Notes under the pieces: generated by a model
The model's input: the letters and a program-made list of their open reading frames with translations, nothing else
Databases searched by the model: none
What the model was told of the DNA's origin: nothing
Program-made: the position numbers and the translations under genes
Shown: positions 1 through 10,653 of the stretch, piece by piece
Numbering within the stretch: the first letter of the stretch is position 1
How the letters are laid out: each line of letters starts with the position of its first letter
Assembly (NCBI GenBank): GCA_033961575.1
Contig: CM066731.1
Location: 79,071,501 to 79,135,500 of the forward strand
Reading direction: 5' to 3'
DNA: 64,000 nt
DNA from: Aselliscus stoliczkanus
Taxonomy: Eukaryota > Chordata > Mammalia > Chiroptera > Hipposideridae

Positions 1-1298
1 GGAGCAAATTAACGATTATGCTTTAGGTCTACTTGCTTCGCAGAAGATTTCAGGCTCTCAGGCAACTAGCAACATAGTGACTGTTGGAAGAAATGCTTTA
101 GAATGGCAAATTGAGAGATAAATGTGCTATGCTCTGATATTGACAATGAAACAGGCTCTGACTAATTTAGGAATCCCATGGGTACACTGTTTCCATCTTA
201 GTTTTCATTGTGTGTTTAGCATCACGAATATAAAAGAAATATTGACCAAAAGCAATAAAACTTACATATCTATATCTAAATATATCTAAAAGGTCATGTT
301 TGTCATTTTTCTTCAGTCAAAGACAAACTACATGATTTTTGACCTTCCTCATACTATGTAAACTGTTTAACAAGTGTAGAATGGCAGATTTTACTTTTTT
401 AAAATGCTGTTTAAACTAAATAAAGTCTTAATATTGTACCATGCAGATAACAATAATGCAGGGCTTATAGAGAAAGAAGTTCATTTGCTGGAACCTGCTG
501 AAAAAGTAATCAAATTGCTGTGCTTCAAGAGTGCAAGTATTCTTTACACAAAATCTGCTATAAAAATGTACAAATCATTCCACTCCAGGGAAAAGGCAGA
601 AATTGGTGTCATGCAATGAACACCGAGATGCTGATGAAAATTCAGAGGCAGTATTTTGGAGCCAATTATGTTGCTCCATCCTCATTTCTAGATATAAAGA
701 TTAAGGACAAATTTGTTTCAAGTCATGTGGAGCAGCAATTGCATATACAGATATTATAAATTTAAAAAAATGTGAGAGTAACGATCTTAGCTCTGTTTCT
801 GTATATATTCAGACATCAATGTATTCAAAGTGCACAAAACCTCTATGTGTGGAATAATTTCAGTGAAATCGCATGACAACAACCATTGACCAAATCTTCA
901 AATCCAAGAGTTGAAAGTAAATTCGTCTTCACCCTAGTCAGTTATAATTAAGGGGAAGAAAAGTTTCATGATTTGGTTGACAACATTAACATCTTATACC
1001 AGCAGAATTAAAGCTCAATATCCAGATTCCTCACTTATCTTAGTAGAAATCTCATTAGTTTTGCAAATGTGCCGTATAAACAACAGGAGCCGTCAAGCCA
1101 TTGACAAGCACTGATAAGTAGTAGTGAACTTTGATAGCATGACTTTTGAAATTGTAATAATAATGGTGTAATAACAATTATTAAAAAAACAGGATTTGAG
1201 CATGTACTCCACAAGTTTAATATATGATGATGATATACAGCCTTAGCTTTGGTCTTGGATTTGGCCGAATATTAATTTTAACGCATTAAGCATTTGAT

Positions 1299-1302
<4 letters not shown>
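1..1302. other. Unassigned AT-rich intergenic sequence
   Basis: No gene, RNA gene or recognisable repeat was found here. The short open frames at 404-759 overlap in two frames, have no recognisable domain, and look like chance frames in AT-rich DNA. Confidence 0.5.

Positions 1303-1374
<72 letters not shown>
1303..1374. repeat. (TC)n-(CA)n compound microsatellite
   Basis: About 30 bases of TC repeat pass directly into about 42 bases of uninterrupted CA repeat. Confidence 0.97.
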
Positions 1375-1378
<4 letters not shown>

Positions 1379-1499
1379 TTGCCTGCTGCATGTAGAAATA
1401 GAAGTAAGCAAGATAAGGTATGCTCATCTCAAATCAAATCAATAGTGCTCTATTTACAGTTTTCTGGCAGTTTTGTATGTGATACAAAATAACACAATT

Positions 1500-1626
1500 T
1501 GGCAGGTGTGAACTGAGCTCTGAGCAACAGCAGTTCATTGCCCAGCCCAAGCTGAGCTGCTGCTGAGCTGCCAACAGGTAGCAGGAAGTTTCAGCTAAAA
1601 AAAATAAAAAACAAAAACAAATAAAT
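1500..1626 (+). mobile_element. tRNA-derived SINE, 5'-truncated, with target duplication
   Basis: The body reads 'gagctctgagcaacagcag...ctgagctgctgctgagctgccaacagg' and ends in an A-rich tail. It matches the longer SINE at 5067-5230 but lacks the tRNA-like head, so it is 5'-truncated. The 13-bp direct repeat aaataacacaatt at 1487-1499 and 1627-1639 is a perfect target-site duplication. Confidence 0.85.
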
Positions 1627-1780
1627 AAATAACACAATTAACCAAGGGAGCCCTGAAGCTATTGTTTTCCTCTCCTCCAACTCCATTCCATTTGTACCTC
1701 TTCACTTTTTCCTTTCTTCACTCATTCTAATATCCTTCATCATTTTTCTTATTTTCAATTAAAATTATATTATTTAATTT

Positions 1781-1927
1781 TTTTTTTTTTTTTTTAGCTG
1801 AACCATCCTGCCACCTGTTGGCAGCTCAACTGCAACTCAGCTCTGGATGGCATCGAACCACCATTGCTCAGAGTTCAGCTCACACTCTTGAGCCAGCTCT
1901 TAACCAACTGAGCCACTCGGCCGGCCC
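1781..1927 (-). mobile_element. tRNA-derived SINE, full-length, minus strand
   Basis: Read on the minus strand it starts with ggccggccgagtggctcagt, continues through 'ggttaagagctggctcaagagtgtgagctg' and ends in poly(A), seen as poly(T) at 1781-1796. The repeat tattatttaattt occurs at 1768-1780 and again from 1928, a good target-site duplication. It is the same subfamily as 1500-1626 and 5067-5230. Confidence 0.88.
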
Positions 1928-2329
1928 TATTATTTAATTTTTGAACTGTTAATTGGAAATCATTTTCAAAAGATAAATTGTAATTTAAAAAAATGTGATC
2001 TTTCCACACAGGGATAACTCTCTAGCACTTTTAGGGTGCTTAACTTTATATTACCAAACCTACAGACCCATAGGTTTATATTTTGAGTATTTGTACATTT
2101 TGGCTTTTTATTTTCTGTTTGTATTAACTTATCAGTATTATTCCATTTTTTAAAGTAGCTCTCATATTGTTTTTTAATGTCTGTAAACTGTTCTAATATG
2201 TATATATACAATAATTTTTTAAATTACCTATTTGGGGATATTTGGCTTATTTTTTAGTACTCCTCAACTAGATAATGTTGTAAAGAAGTTTTTGCCAAAG
2301 AGAATGAAACAAATTAGTAAAAGCTCATC

Positions 2330-2462
2330 TCTATATAAATTTTGACTTTGGGTGGTGAACATACAATGCAATATGTATAGATGATGTATTAAAGAATTGT
2401 ATTCTTGAACGTTATATAATTTTATTAGCCAATGTCACCCCAATAAATTTTATAAAAATAAA
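2330..2462 (+). mobile_element. L1 3' end fragment
   Basis: The stretch with 'ggtggtgaacatacaatgcaat', 'gatgatgtatta' and 'gccaatgtcaccccaataaattt' is the L1 3' end whose reverse complement appears at 34990-35515. It ends in an A-rich tail. Confidence 0.65.
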
Positions 2463-2719
2463 TAAAATAATACATGTTTATTCCCATTTTATTTCCATTT
2501 TATATAACACCAACAGTATATTAAAATGTTCAGCTCATTAAGTTCTATCATTTTATGAATCATATTTGCTAATATTATTCCTTCTTTTGCTTTCCACTGT
2601 ATCTGCCTTATATAAGTCTAGTGGAAATGAATTTAGACCTTGCAAATCCTATTTGTGTTATATAAGGAACATTAATTGTTAGTTAGTAATAAAATATATA
2701 TCACATATTTTATTAGTCA

Positions 2720-2960
2720 AGGAGAGATAGAGATAGAGGTAGATAGAGATAAAGATGAGAGAGACAGAGAGGAAAGAGAGAAGAGAGATTTATTTTAAGT
2801 AATTGACCAATGTGGTTGTGGAGGCTAGTAAATTCAAAACCTGCACGGTAGACTTAGGGAAAAGCTGATGTTGCAGCACAAGTGTGAAGGCATTCTGGAA
2901 GCAGCATTCCCTGTTCCTCAAAAGATCTGATTTTTTCTCTTAACACTTTCAACTGTTAGA
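2720..2960. repeat. GA-rich tract plus old interspersed repeat fragment
   Basis: A GAGA/GATA-rich stretch (2725-2790) runs into 'gagatttattttaagtaattgacc...gtggttgtggaggctag'. The same mammalian interspersed repeat, also with a GATA-type tract, lies at 38850-39710. I do not assert a family name. Confidence 0.5.
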
Positions 2961-4335
2961 CAGCATACTGTATCTCTTCAGGAAATAATGACCAGATATG
3001 TGTCTTCATATTTGAAGTGGATTTCATATAGATAATATATAGATTTTATCTAATTTGACAATCTTTGCCTTTTTTTTATCCTGTTTATAAGATTTACATT
3101 TATCGTGATTATCATCAGGGTTTTTTAGGTCTTCTATCTTGCTATTTATTTTCTACTTGTTGGTTTTTCTTTGTTTGTTTAATTTGTTCTCTTTTTCTTC
3201 CTTCTTATGAATTAATTGGTTATTTTTACTCCATTTTATCTTTTGTTTACTTATTTTGTTTACTTACAAATATATACCTATATCTGTATTTTATTTAGTC
3301 ATTGCTTTCAAGTTTATATTATATATTTTTAATTTGTTACATTCCTTTTCAAGTTATATTATCCAACTTCATGTATACTATAAGTGCCTTATTTTAGCAT
3401 TCTTTCATATTTCCTCCCTTGTACTTTGAGCTACTTTTTACAAATAGTTTACTTTTACATGTTATAATCTCCATTATAGAATTTTATTATTTTGCTTTAA
3501 ACAATCATCTTTTAAAGATATTTAAACTATAAAAAGTTATTTTATATTTATCCTCATACTTATCATTTTTAGTGCTTTTCATTCTTCTATATAGATCCAA
3601 TATCAATCCCTTGCCATTTTGCTTGTGCCCTGTAGACTTCTTTTAATATATGTATACATATATATGATACACACATATTTGTAATATATGTCTGCTAGTT
3701 AAGAAATCTTTCAGCTTTTTATGCTGAAAATATCTTTATTTTAACTGTGTTATTGAAAGACATTTTTCCTGTGTGATGGATTTTAGGTTGCAATTTTTTC
3801 TTTCATTAGAACTTAAAGGTGCTCCTTTGCTGTTTTCTAATTTTCATGGTTTTTAATAAATCTATTGTTATCTTTATCTTTGGTCCTCTATACATAATGA
3901 ATATTTTATTCTCAGATTTATTTTTAAGTTTCTCTTTCTATCACTCATTTTAAGAAACTTGATTAGAATACAATTTGATGTTTTATTATTATTATTAGTA
4001 GTAGTAGTAGTACTATTATTATTATTATTTCTGTGCTTGAGGTTTAGTGCATTGAACGTCTAGTGAACTTCTAATGACCTTCTAGTTTTCATAACTTTGA
4101 ATACTTCATCCAGTATTTTTCAAGTAAATCTTTTCTCTATGACTTGCCCTCCAATTATAGGGATTTGAATCAATTGAAATTGTTCTGCAGTTCTATGGAT
4201 CATCATTGCTTCATTAATTTTCTCTAATTTTTAAAACTTTTATAGTTTCTTTAGCTATTTCTTCTAGTTGAGTATGTCTTTCTTCTGCAATTTCTAATCT
4301 ACTATTATACTTGTCCAGTGGGTTTTTTTTATTAT

Positions 4336-4338
<3 letters not shown>

Positions 4339-4388
<50 letters not shown>
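4339..4388. repeat. (CA)n microsatellite
   Basis: About 25 uninterrupted CA units directly abut the left end of the mariner-type MITE. A short (TG)n tract abuts its right end. Confidence 0.97.
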
Positions 4389-4390
<2 letters not shown>

Positions 4391-4592
4391 CAGTGCCAAA
4401 AAATGTAACACACTTAAGAAAGGAAAAGCTGTATTAAAATTGTGATACTCTATACCAATAACAAAAGATGAACACAAATCAAGTTTGACATCTGCAAGTA
4501 CAAAAGGTGCTCAAAATGATTACCATCAGTGTAATTTTAATACAGTTTTTTCCGTTCTTAAAATGTGTATACATCTTTTTTGACACCCTCTG
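4391..4592. mobile_element. Mariner-type MITE, about 202 bp
   Basis: The ends are long inverted repeats: the left arm 'cagtgccaaaaaatgtaaca...cttaagaaagg' pairs with the right arm 'cttaaaatgtgtatacatc...ttttttgacaccctctg'. Inside lies 'gaaaagctgtattaaaattgtgatac', which pairs with 'attttaatacagttttttcc'. The same arms occur at 39435-39646 with a different centre. Mariner membership is inferred from the arm sequence and from the TA duplication of that other copy. No coding sequence is left. Confidence 0.75.
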
Positions 4593-4806
4593 TGTGTGTG
4601 TGTGTACAAATATATATATATCAATTTTTCAATGGCTTTGTTAACTTGTGCAATATTTTCTCTAGTTTCTTGAATGTATGCAGTATAATTTTAATAATGG
4701 TTTTAATATCTTAATGTCTTTGTCTTATTCTGACATTTGTGTAATTTCTGGGTCAGTATCAATTGATTGCAATCACATTTTTCTATTTAGCATGCCTAGG
4801 ATTCTT

Positions 4807-4922
4807 TTTTTTTTTTTTTTTTTTTGAGGGCAGTGTCACTGGCCCTCATATGTGGGACTCGAACCAGGGCCGCTAGCTTCCCAAGCCAGCGATTTAACCA
4901 CCATGCCACTCGGCCGGCACAG
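4807..4922 (-). mobile_element. tRNA-derived SINE (short type), minus strand
   Basis: On the minus strand it reads 'gccggccgagtggcatggtgg', then 'aagccagc', then 'gggccagtgacactgccctc' and poly(A). The target duplication agcatgcctaggattctt (4789-4806) recurs with one mismatch at 4923-4940. Confidence 0.9.
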
Positions 4923-5066
4923 AGCATGCCTAGAATTCTTTAATAGCTGCCAGGTATTGTAAATTTTACATTTTTATTTCCTCACTGCCTTTGTCTTACT
5001 ACAGATATTCTTTTGCTTTGTTCTGGGAAATAAACTTAAATAAAATAACTTAAATCAAAATAGTTT

Positions 5067-5230
5067 ATGGCTCGCAAAGTGGCTCAGTTGGTTAAGAGCT
5101 CTCTCAAGAGTGTGAGCTCTGAACAACAACAGGGTTGCTGGTTCAATTCCTGGCCCGAGCTGAGCTGCCGCTGAGCTGCCAACAGGTGGCAGGATGGCTC
5201 AACTAAAAAATTAAAAACAAAAATTAAATA
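5067..5230 (+). mobile_element. tRNA-derived SINE (long type), full-length
   Basis: The head 'aaagtggctcagttggttaagagctc' resembles a tRNA A box and 'ggttcaattcc' a B box. It continues through 'gagctgagctgccgctgagctgccaacaggtggcaggatggctcaact' to an A-rich tail. The short duplication aaaatagttt lies at 5057-5066 and 5231-5240. Confidence 0.88.
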
Positions 5231-5279
5231 AAAATAGTTTTATCCATTCAGATCATGCTTTTAAGCTTCACTAGTCAGG

Positions 5280-6865
5280 ACCAGAATAGCATTCAGTTTG
5301 GACAGAATTTTTACCCTCTATTGAGAGAAAATTCCTCATTAATTATGAGGTGTTTTTACTCCAACTGGAGGGAATATGATCAATTCCTGCCAAACATTCA
5401 AGTAGAAAGAACATAATCAAAAGTGCAGTAGCAAAGCAGACAATAAAGCAAACCTAACTGTTGAATAGTGGAATAAACAGACATGATTAAAATAACTATC
5501 TTTAATATATTCAACACTATATAGGAAAACAGGTACAAAAATAATTACAATATTGATACTTTCAATATAAAATTGTAATAAATATGAAGAGATTAAATTT
5601 ACCTTCTAGAAATTAGAAATACATCTGAAATTAAGAACTCAAAGATAATTTTAAGAAGATATTAGGCATAGCAGAGCTCTAGATTAGTGAAATTGAAACA
5701 AAGTTAATAACCAATGAAACACATATATAACCAATTAGTAGTAGAAAATGCACAAAATAGTATTAGAGACATTAAATACACTGATTATGAAAGAAACATT
5801 TTTTTAAAAAGCCACAAAATTGTCAAAAATAAAACGTTTAATGGTATACCACGCAATTATGAACTGTGAAATCATTAAACAAAAAGAAAATAACTTGTGA
5901 AGCTATGCTAATATCAATCAAAACATATATCGATCCATGGAAAGTTGTGCTTACAATATAGTATATAATTTTCAATAGATAGGTTAGAAAAAAAGAATAT
6001 TAAAAATCACAAACAATAATCTAAGGTTCATTCTCAAAAAGCAGGAAAAAGAGTAGCAAATTAAGCTCACAGAAATCAGAAAGAGCCATGAAAATAAAAG
6101 CGGAAATCATTGAAATAGAAGACAACCTCAAATATGGGTAATCAGAAATTCCAAGAGCTGATTATTTGACAAAATCAATAAAAATCAACAGCTTCTAGCA
6201 AAACTTGCAATGGGAAAATGTGAAATACAATGTATAAATATTGTTAGAAAAAAAGTACATCATGAATCATCTTATGAACAACATTATACGAATAAATTTA
6301 ACAAATTAAATAGACACAGTTCATGATAAACTAATTTTACCTGGAATTACAAGGAAATCAGATACATGAATATTCCTACATATTTAAGAAATAAAAAACA
6401 TTGTTAAAAATATTATTGCAAGAAAACTATAGGCTTATAAACCCTATCAGGGGAATTCTTTCAAACATATAAGGAAGGTATATATTTATATGTAAGTGAA
6501 CATATAATAAAAAGTGTCGTAATTAGGAAACCAAGAGAGTAGATAGAATGAAATATTTAATAAAATTGATTAATTGAAATGAAAATAGGAAATAAGCATC
6601 AGATGAGAAAAGCAGAAAGGGTAAATGAAAGAGAACTAGAAGAGTATAGCCTCCAACCCAAACATATAAATATTTATATTGAAAGTTAATGGATTAAGCA
6701 CTCCAATTAAAAGTATAGTATATTATTCATTAAAAATCACTTTAGATTTAAAGAGAGAAAAAGATGAGAGTAAACATATAGAAAAAGATATATCATAGAA
6801 AGAGAAAGTATTAAAAGGGCAATGGAGTAAAGTATGTAGACGGCAAAACAAAATATTTTCTACCA
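5280..6865 (+). mobile_element. Degraded L1 fragments, plus strand
   Basis: Segments resemble old L1: an ORF1-like coil region near 5640-5720 ('catagcagagctctagattagtgaaattgaaac') and ORF2-like segments near 6080-6480 ('gcggaaatcattgaaatagaagac', 'ggggaattctttcaaacatataaggaagg'). An endonuclease-region-like segment follows at 6690-6840, out of normal order. No open frame survives. This may be more than one insertion. Confidence 0.5.
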
Positions 6866-7431
6866 TTCCCTAGGTTGCATTTCACTTTGTTCTTTTTTTG
6901 TGCTGTGTGGAAGTTTTTTTTTTTGTCTGTCTGTTTGTTTTTGTTGTTGTTGTTTTAAGTTTGGTGTAGTCCCACTTGTTGATATTTACTTTTGTTGCTT
7001 GTGTTTTTGCTATCATATCTAAAACATCAGGTCAATGTTAAGGAACTTCTCTGTTTTCTTCTAAGAGTTTTATGATATCAGATCTTAATTTTTTCAGTGT
7101 TTAATCCATTTTGAGTTAGTTTTTGTGAGTGGTGTAAGACAGGAGTCCAATTTCATTTTTCTGCATGTAGTTATCCACTTTACACAACACCATTTGTGGA
7201 AGAGACTGTCCTTTCCCCATTGACTATTATTGGCTTTCATGTCAATACTTATTGACTGAGGTCTGGCAATGAAGTTCTCGAACTCATACTAGAAAAAGTG
7301 CTACATACCTTATTGCTGAATATCACTACAGTCACCTTTGAAGTACTCCCCTTGGTAAGCTACGCACCAACACCAACACCTAGACTACCTTCAAAACAAT
7401 TTTGTAACTCTTTTTCTAGAATGGCCATCAG

Positions 7432-7539
7432 GGGCCGGCCGAGTGGCGCGGTGGTTAAGCGCTGGCTTCGGAAGCCAGCGGCCCCGGTTCGGTCCCACAT
7501 AAGAGGGCCAGTGACACTGCCCTAAAAAAAAAAAAAAAC
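7432..7539 (+). mobile_element. tRNA-derived SINE (short type) inside the mariner
   Basis: The head ggggccggccgagtggcgcg, the paired 'ctggcttcggaagccag' stem, the B box 'ggttcggtccc' and the end 'gggccagtgacactgccct' plus poly(A) are all present. The perfect 14-bp duplication agaatggccatcag at 7418-7431 and 7540-7553 lies within mariner sequence. This is a well-preserved, relatively young copy. Confidence 0.95.
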
Positions 7540-7561
7540 AGAATGGCCATCAGAGCTGTCG

Positions 7562-7807
7562 TCATATTACTCTTGATGTCCTGAATGTCATCAAAATGTC
7601 TTCCTTTAAATATTTCCTTCTCTTTGGGTAAAAAAAGAAGTCATGGAGGGGCAGATTGGTTGAGTATGGAGGGTGTTCCAATACAGTTATTTGTTTACTG
7701 GCTAAAAACTCCCACACACAGAGTGCCATGTAAGCTGGGCTATGAATCATTGGTGAAAAGTTCAAGTCGTTTTCATGTTTTTCACGCAACTTTTTCAGCA
7801 CTTTCAA
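7562..7807 (-). pseudogene. Mariner transposase, C-terminal remnant
   Basis: An 81-residue open frame contains a region matching the conserved mariner catalytic C-terminal half: ALCVWEFLASKQITVLEHPP, then YSTNL and the HDFFFYPK segment (usually YSPDL and CDFFLFPK in the family). The third catalytic Asp of the D,D34D triad corresponds to the D of HDFFF. The HDNAPAH segment just upstream is eroded, reading SPAYM, so an essential Asp appears lost. Frames near 7260-7440 give a broken trace of the usual C-terminal motif. The N-terminal DNA-binding domain is absent. This is a dead fragment of a cut-and-paste transposase (DNA binding and strand cleavage when intact). Confidence 0.85.
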
Positions 7808-9756
7808 ACAGTAAACTGTATTAACTATTTGTCCAGTTGGTACAAATTCATAATGAATAATCCCTCTGATATAAAAAAGGTTAGCAACATTGTTCCAACA
7901 AGTTCATGATTCACGAACTTAATTGTCAGACCTCGTATGTGGGAGTTTATTTTGGGAATTTTTATGCTGTTCCATTGGTGTATGTGTCTATTTTTAAGCA
8001 AATACCATGCTATTTTAATTACTATTTATAGTACAGTTTGAAATAAGAAGTTATGATGTCTCTATCTTTGTTACTTTTTCTTAAGATTGGATTGGCTATT
8101 TGGAGTTTTTATGGTTCCCTACACAATTGAGGATTATTTTTCTGCAAAAACAAAAGTTATTGGATTTTGTTAGGGACTGTATTGAATCTATAAATGTTTT
8201 GGCATAGTATGAACATTTTAACAATAGTCCTTCATCTAGGCCTTGTAGTTTTCATTGTACATATCTTTTACTTTCTTGGTTAAATTTAGTTCAAGGTATT
8301 TTATTGTTTTATTCTATTGTGAAAGGATAGTTTTCTCTCCTTTTTAGATATTTTATTTTTAGTGTACCAAAACTCTACTGATTTCAATGTTAATTTTATA
8401 TCTTACCTTCCAGCTTTACCTAATTCCTTGATTAGTTCCAACAGTTTTTTGTTTGAGTATTTAGGATTTTCTATATATCATATTATCAGCAAATAATAAC
8501 AATTTTATGTCTTTCTTTCTGACTTGGATGCCCTTATTTCTTTTTCTTATCAAATTGCTTTAACTATGACTTTCATTACTATGTTGAATAACAATAATGA
8601 TAGTGGGCATCCTTGTCTTGTTTCTGATCCTATAGGAAAAGTTTTCAATTTCTTATTTTTGTGTATAATGTTAACTGTGGGGTTGTTATATATGGTCTTT
8701 ATTATTTTGACAATTATTGGGTATTATGTTATACATAATGAATTCTACTATTGGCTATTATGCTATACTCATTTTGTTGAGGGTATTTACCAAGAATGGA
8801 TGTTTTATTTTCTCAAATGCTTCTTGTACATCTATCATGATGATTATATAATTTTTACTTTTCATTTTATCAATGTAGTATATCACATTTTTTGATCTGT
8901 GTATGTTGAATTACTCTTGGATCCCAGGGGAAAATCAACTTACTTTGTTGAGAATTTTTGCATCTGTGTTCTGCAGAGATATTGGTTTGTAGTTTTCTTT
9001 TCTTGTAGTGTCTTTATCTGGCTCCGGTATCAGGGTAATGCTGACCTCATAAAATATGTTTGGAAGTGTTACCATCTCTTAAGTATTTTGGAAAAGTCTG
9101 AGAAGAATTGGCATTGATTTTCCTTAAATGTTTGGTAGAATTTGCCAGTGAAGCCATCTGGTCTTGGGGTTTTCTGTGTTCAGATGATTTTGATTACTGA
9201 TTAAATCTCCTTGCTCTTATTGGTCTACTCAGATTTTCTATTTCTTCCTGATTTAGTCTTTGTTAGTTGTATGTTTCTAGGAATTTATCCATTTCTTCTA
9301 AGTTCTCCAATTTTTTGGAATGTAATTGTTTATAGCTTTCTCTTGTGATCCTATGTATTTCTGTAGTATCAGTTGTAATGTCTCTTCTTTCACTTCTGAT
9401 TTTATTCATTGGAGTCTTCTATCTTTTTTTTTCAATAATCTAGTTATAGGATTATCAAATTTGTTCATGTTTTTAAGAAAAACAGTTTTGTTGAAATTTT
9501 TCATTGTTTTCTGATTTCTCATTCATTTATTCCCACTCTGGTCTTTATCTTCTTCATCCTGATAATTTTGGGCCTAATTTTTCAAACATTTCTACTTTAT
9601 GAAGTATAAAGTTAGTTTTTTTGATATTTTTCTTTTTTCTTAATATATTCATTTATTTCTTTAATGATGAAACTTTAACCTGGGACCCTTTATCCTGTTT
9701 CATGCATCTTTACATGTTTTGTGTGGAGATAGAAGTAAAAATCTGACTGCATGCCT

Positions 9757-9760
<4 letters not shown>

Positions 9761-9810
<50 letters not shown>

Positions 9811-9833
9811 CATATATATATATAATATATAAA
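9761..9833. repeat. (TA)n microsatellite
   Basis: About 70 bases of nearly pure TA with single G and C interruptions. It is self-complementary along its length. Confidence 0.95.
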
Positions 9834-10145
9834 ATTGAGAACTAACTTTATCCTCAAAATAACATTTTTGTCTACTTTTTAAAAGAATGAAGAAGTCAAA
9901 TATATATACAAGTGATATGCTTCATTCACAATTAATAAAATTGAAAAAAATTACTACTTTCCAAGATTTTTCAAGATAAAACATATTCAGATTAAAGAGT
10001 AAATATATATTTAAAACCTATTTTTTTTAAATTTCTGAAACTACCCAATTCTTATTTTCTCAGGACAATAGTGAATCCTAAACAATTATTGAATATTTAA
10101 TGAGTTCCAGAACATGCTTCTGCAAGAGCCTAAAAATATATTACT

Positions 10146-10639
10146 TTTGTTCTGTTTTGTTTTGTTTTTTGTTGGGGGAGGGGAACAGCGTTGGGAAATC
10201 CGGGAAGGGGATCAGAAAAGTTGGTGTCCTTTTTTGTTCTTCAGTCTAGTTGTGGAGGACATTGCTTCGCTGGCCCATGTTGGTATTATCGTTGCGCTCT
10301 TCCTCGGTGAGGCAGATTGGTCGCTGGCCTCTGGATGGCTGCTCACGGTGGCTCCTGGCAGCTCACACTGGCTGCTGGCCACTCAAGGTAGCTTATGGCA
10401 GCCCACTGCAGCAGAGGCTGTGGCCCACACCATTGCCGCAACTCACAGCAGCCCAGCTCCAGGTAGAGCTGTCATTCACCATCTTAGCTACAGATGCAAC
10501 CAGGTGGAGCTATTGTTCACCACCTTAGCTATAGAGGGCAGTGTCACTGGCCCTCATATGTGGGATCCGAACCGGGGCCCCACTGCTCAGAGCTGGCGTC
10601 CCAAGCCAGCTCCTAACCAATGTGTCACTTGGCAGGCCC
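10146..10639 (-). mobile_element. Composite SINE (tRNA-type head plus long GC-rich body), copy 1
   Basis: On the minus strand it begins with a SINE head (10545-10639) carrying the usual 'gggccagtgacactgccctc' end. Instead of poly(A) it continues into a GC-rich body to about 10175 and then an A-rich tail. The duplication aaaaatatattact at 10132-10145 and 10640-10653 shows it moved as one unit. It shares its body with 21079-21520, but a segment of about 40-50 bp near 10475-10540 is duplicated ('agctaaggtggtgaa...agctcc' and 'agctaagatggtgaa...agctct'). The 186-residue open frame over it (10114-10674) is antisense and not a gene. Confidence 0.9.
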
Positions 10640-10653
10640 AAAAATATATTACT

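Larger units (their letters stand above)
2990..5055 (-). mobile_element. Old L1/half-L1 (HAL1-like) body, minus strand
   Basis: The T-rich plus strand matches, by recall, the antisense of an old L1/HAL1 5'-ORF1 region: 'gctgcttgtgccctg..cttcttttaatatatg' near 3620, 'tccagtgggttttttt' near 4315, and 'tgtcttattctgacatttgtgtaatttctgg' near 4720. A parallel minus-strand copy is at 54990-57830. It is broken by a microsatellite-flanked MITE (4391-4592) and a SINE (4807-4922). No intact frame remains, and boundaries are approximate. Confidence 0.6.
7257..7935 (-). mobile_element. Internally deleted mariner transposon
   Basis: The ends are imperfect inverted repeats of about 27 bp: left 'tgaggtctggcaatgaagttctcgaact', right (reverse complement) 'cgaggtctgacaattaagttcgtgaatc'. 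TA follows the right end; the matching left base pair has decayed. The element sits inside a minus-strand L1. Without the SINE insert it is about 557 bp, against about 1.3 kb for an intact mariner, so the 5' part of the transposase is gone. Confidence 0.88.
6870..9660 (-). mobile_element. L1 ORF2 3' half, minus strand, interrupted by mariner
   Basis: Plus-strand phrases such as 'taatccattttgagttagtttttgtgagtggtgtaag', 'atccttgtcttgtttctgatcct' and 'ttggggttttctgtgttcagatgattttgatt' are familiar L1 ORF2 antisense sequence. L1 sequence resumes after the mariner insertion (7257-7935) with 'gtgggagtttattttgggaatttttatgctgttccattgg'. Frames of 123 aa (8524-8895) and 72 aa (8899-9117) are antisense to ORF2 and not genes. 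Confidence 0.8.

Noticed and set aside
4214..4477. Frame with a Cys-Val run, and similar ones at 32300-32596 and 45236-45427
   Set aside because: The Cys-Val runs are CA/TG microsatellite translations.
7432..7539. tRNA-like A and B boxes that might be read as a tRNA gene
   Set aside because: The head is tRNA-derived, but it continues into a SINE body with poly(A) and a target duplication, and a full tRNA fold is not evident.
8524..9117. Two hydrophobic frames that look like membrane proteins
   Set aside because: They are antisense to L1 ORF2; T-rich antisense L1 gives hydrophobic translations.
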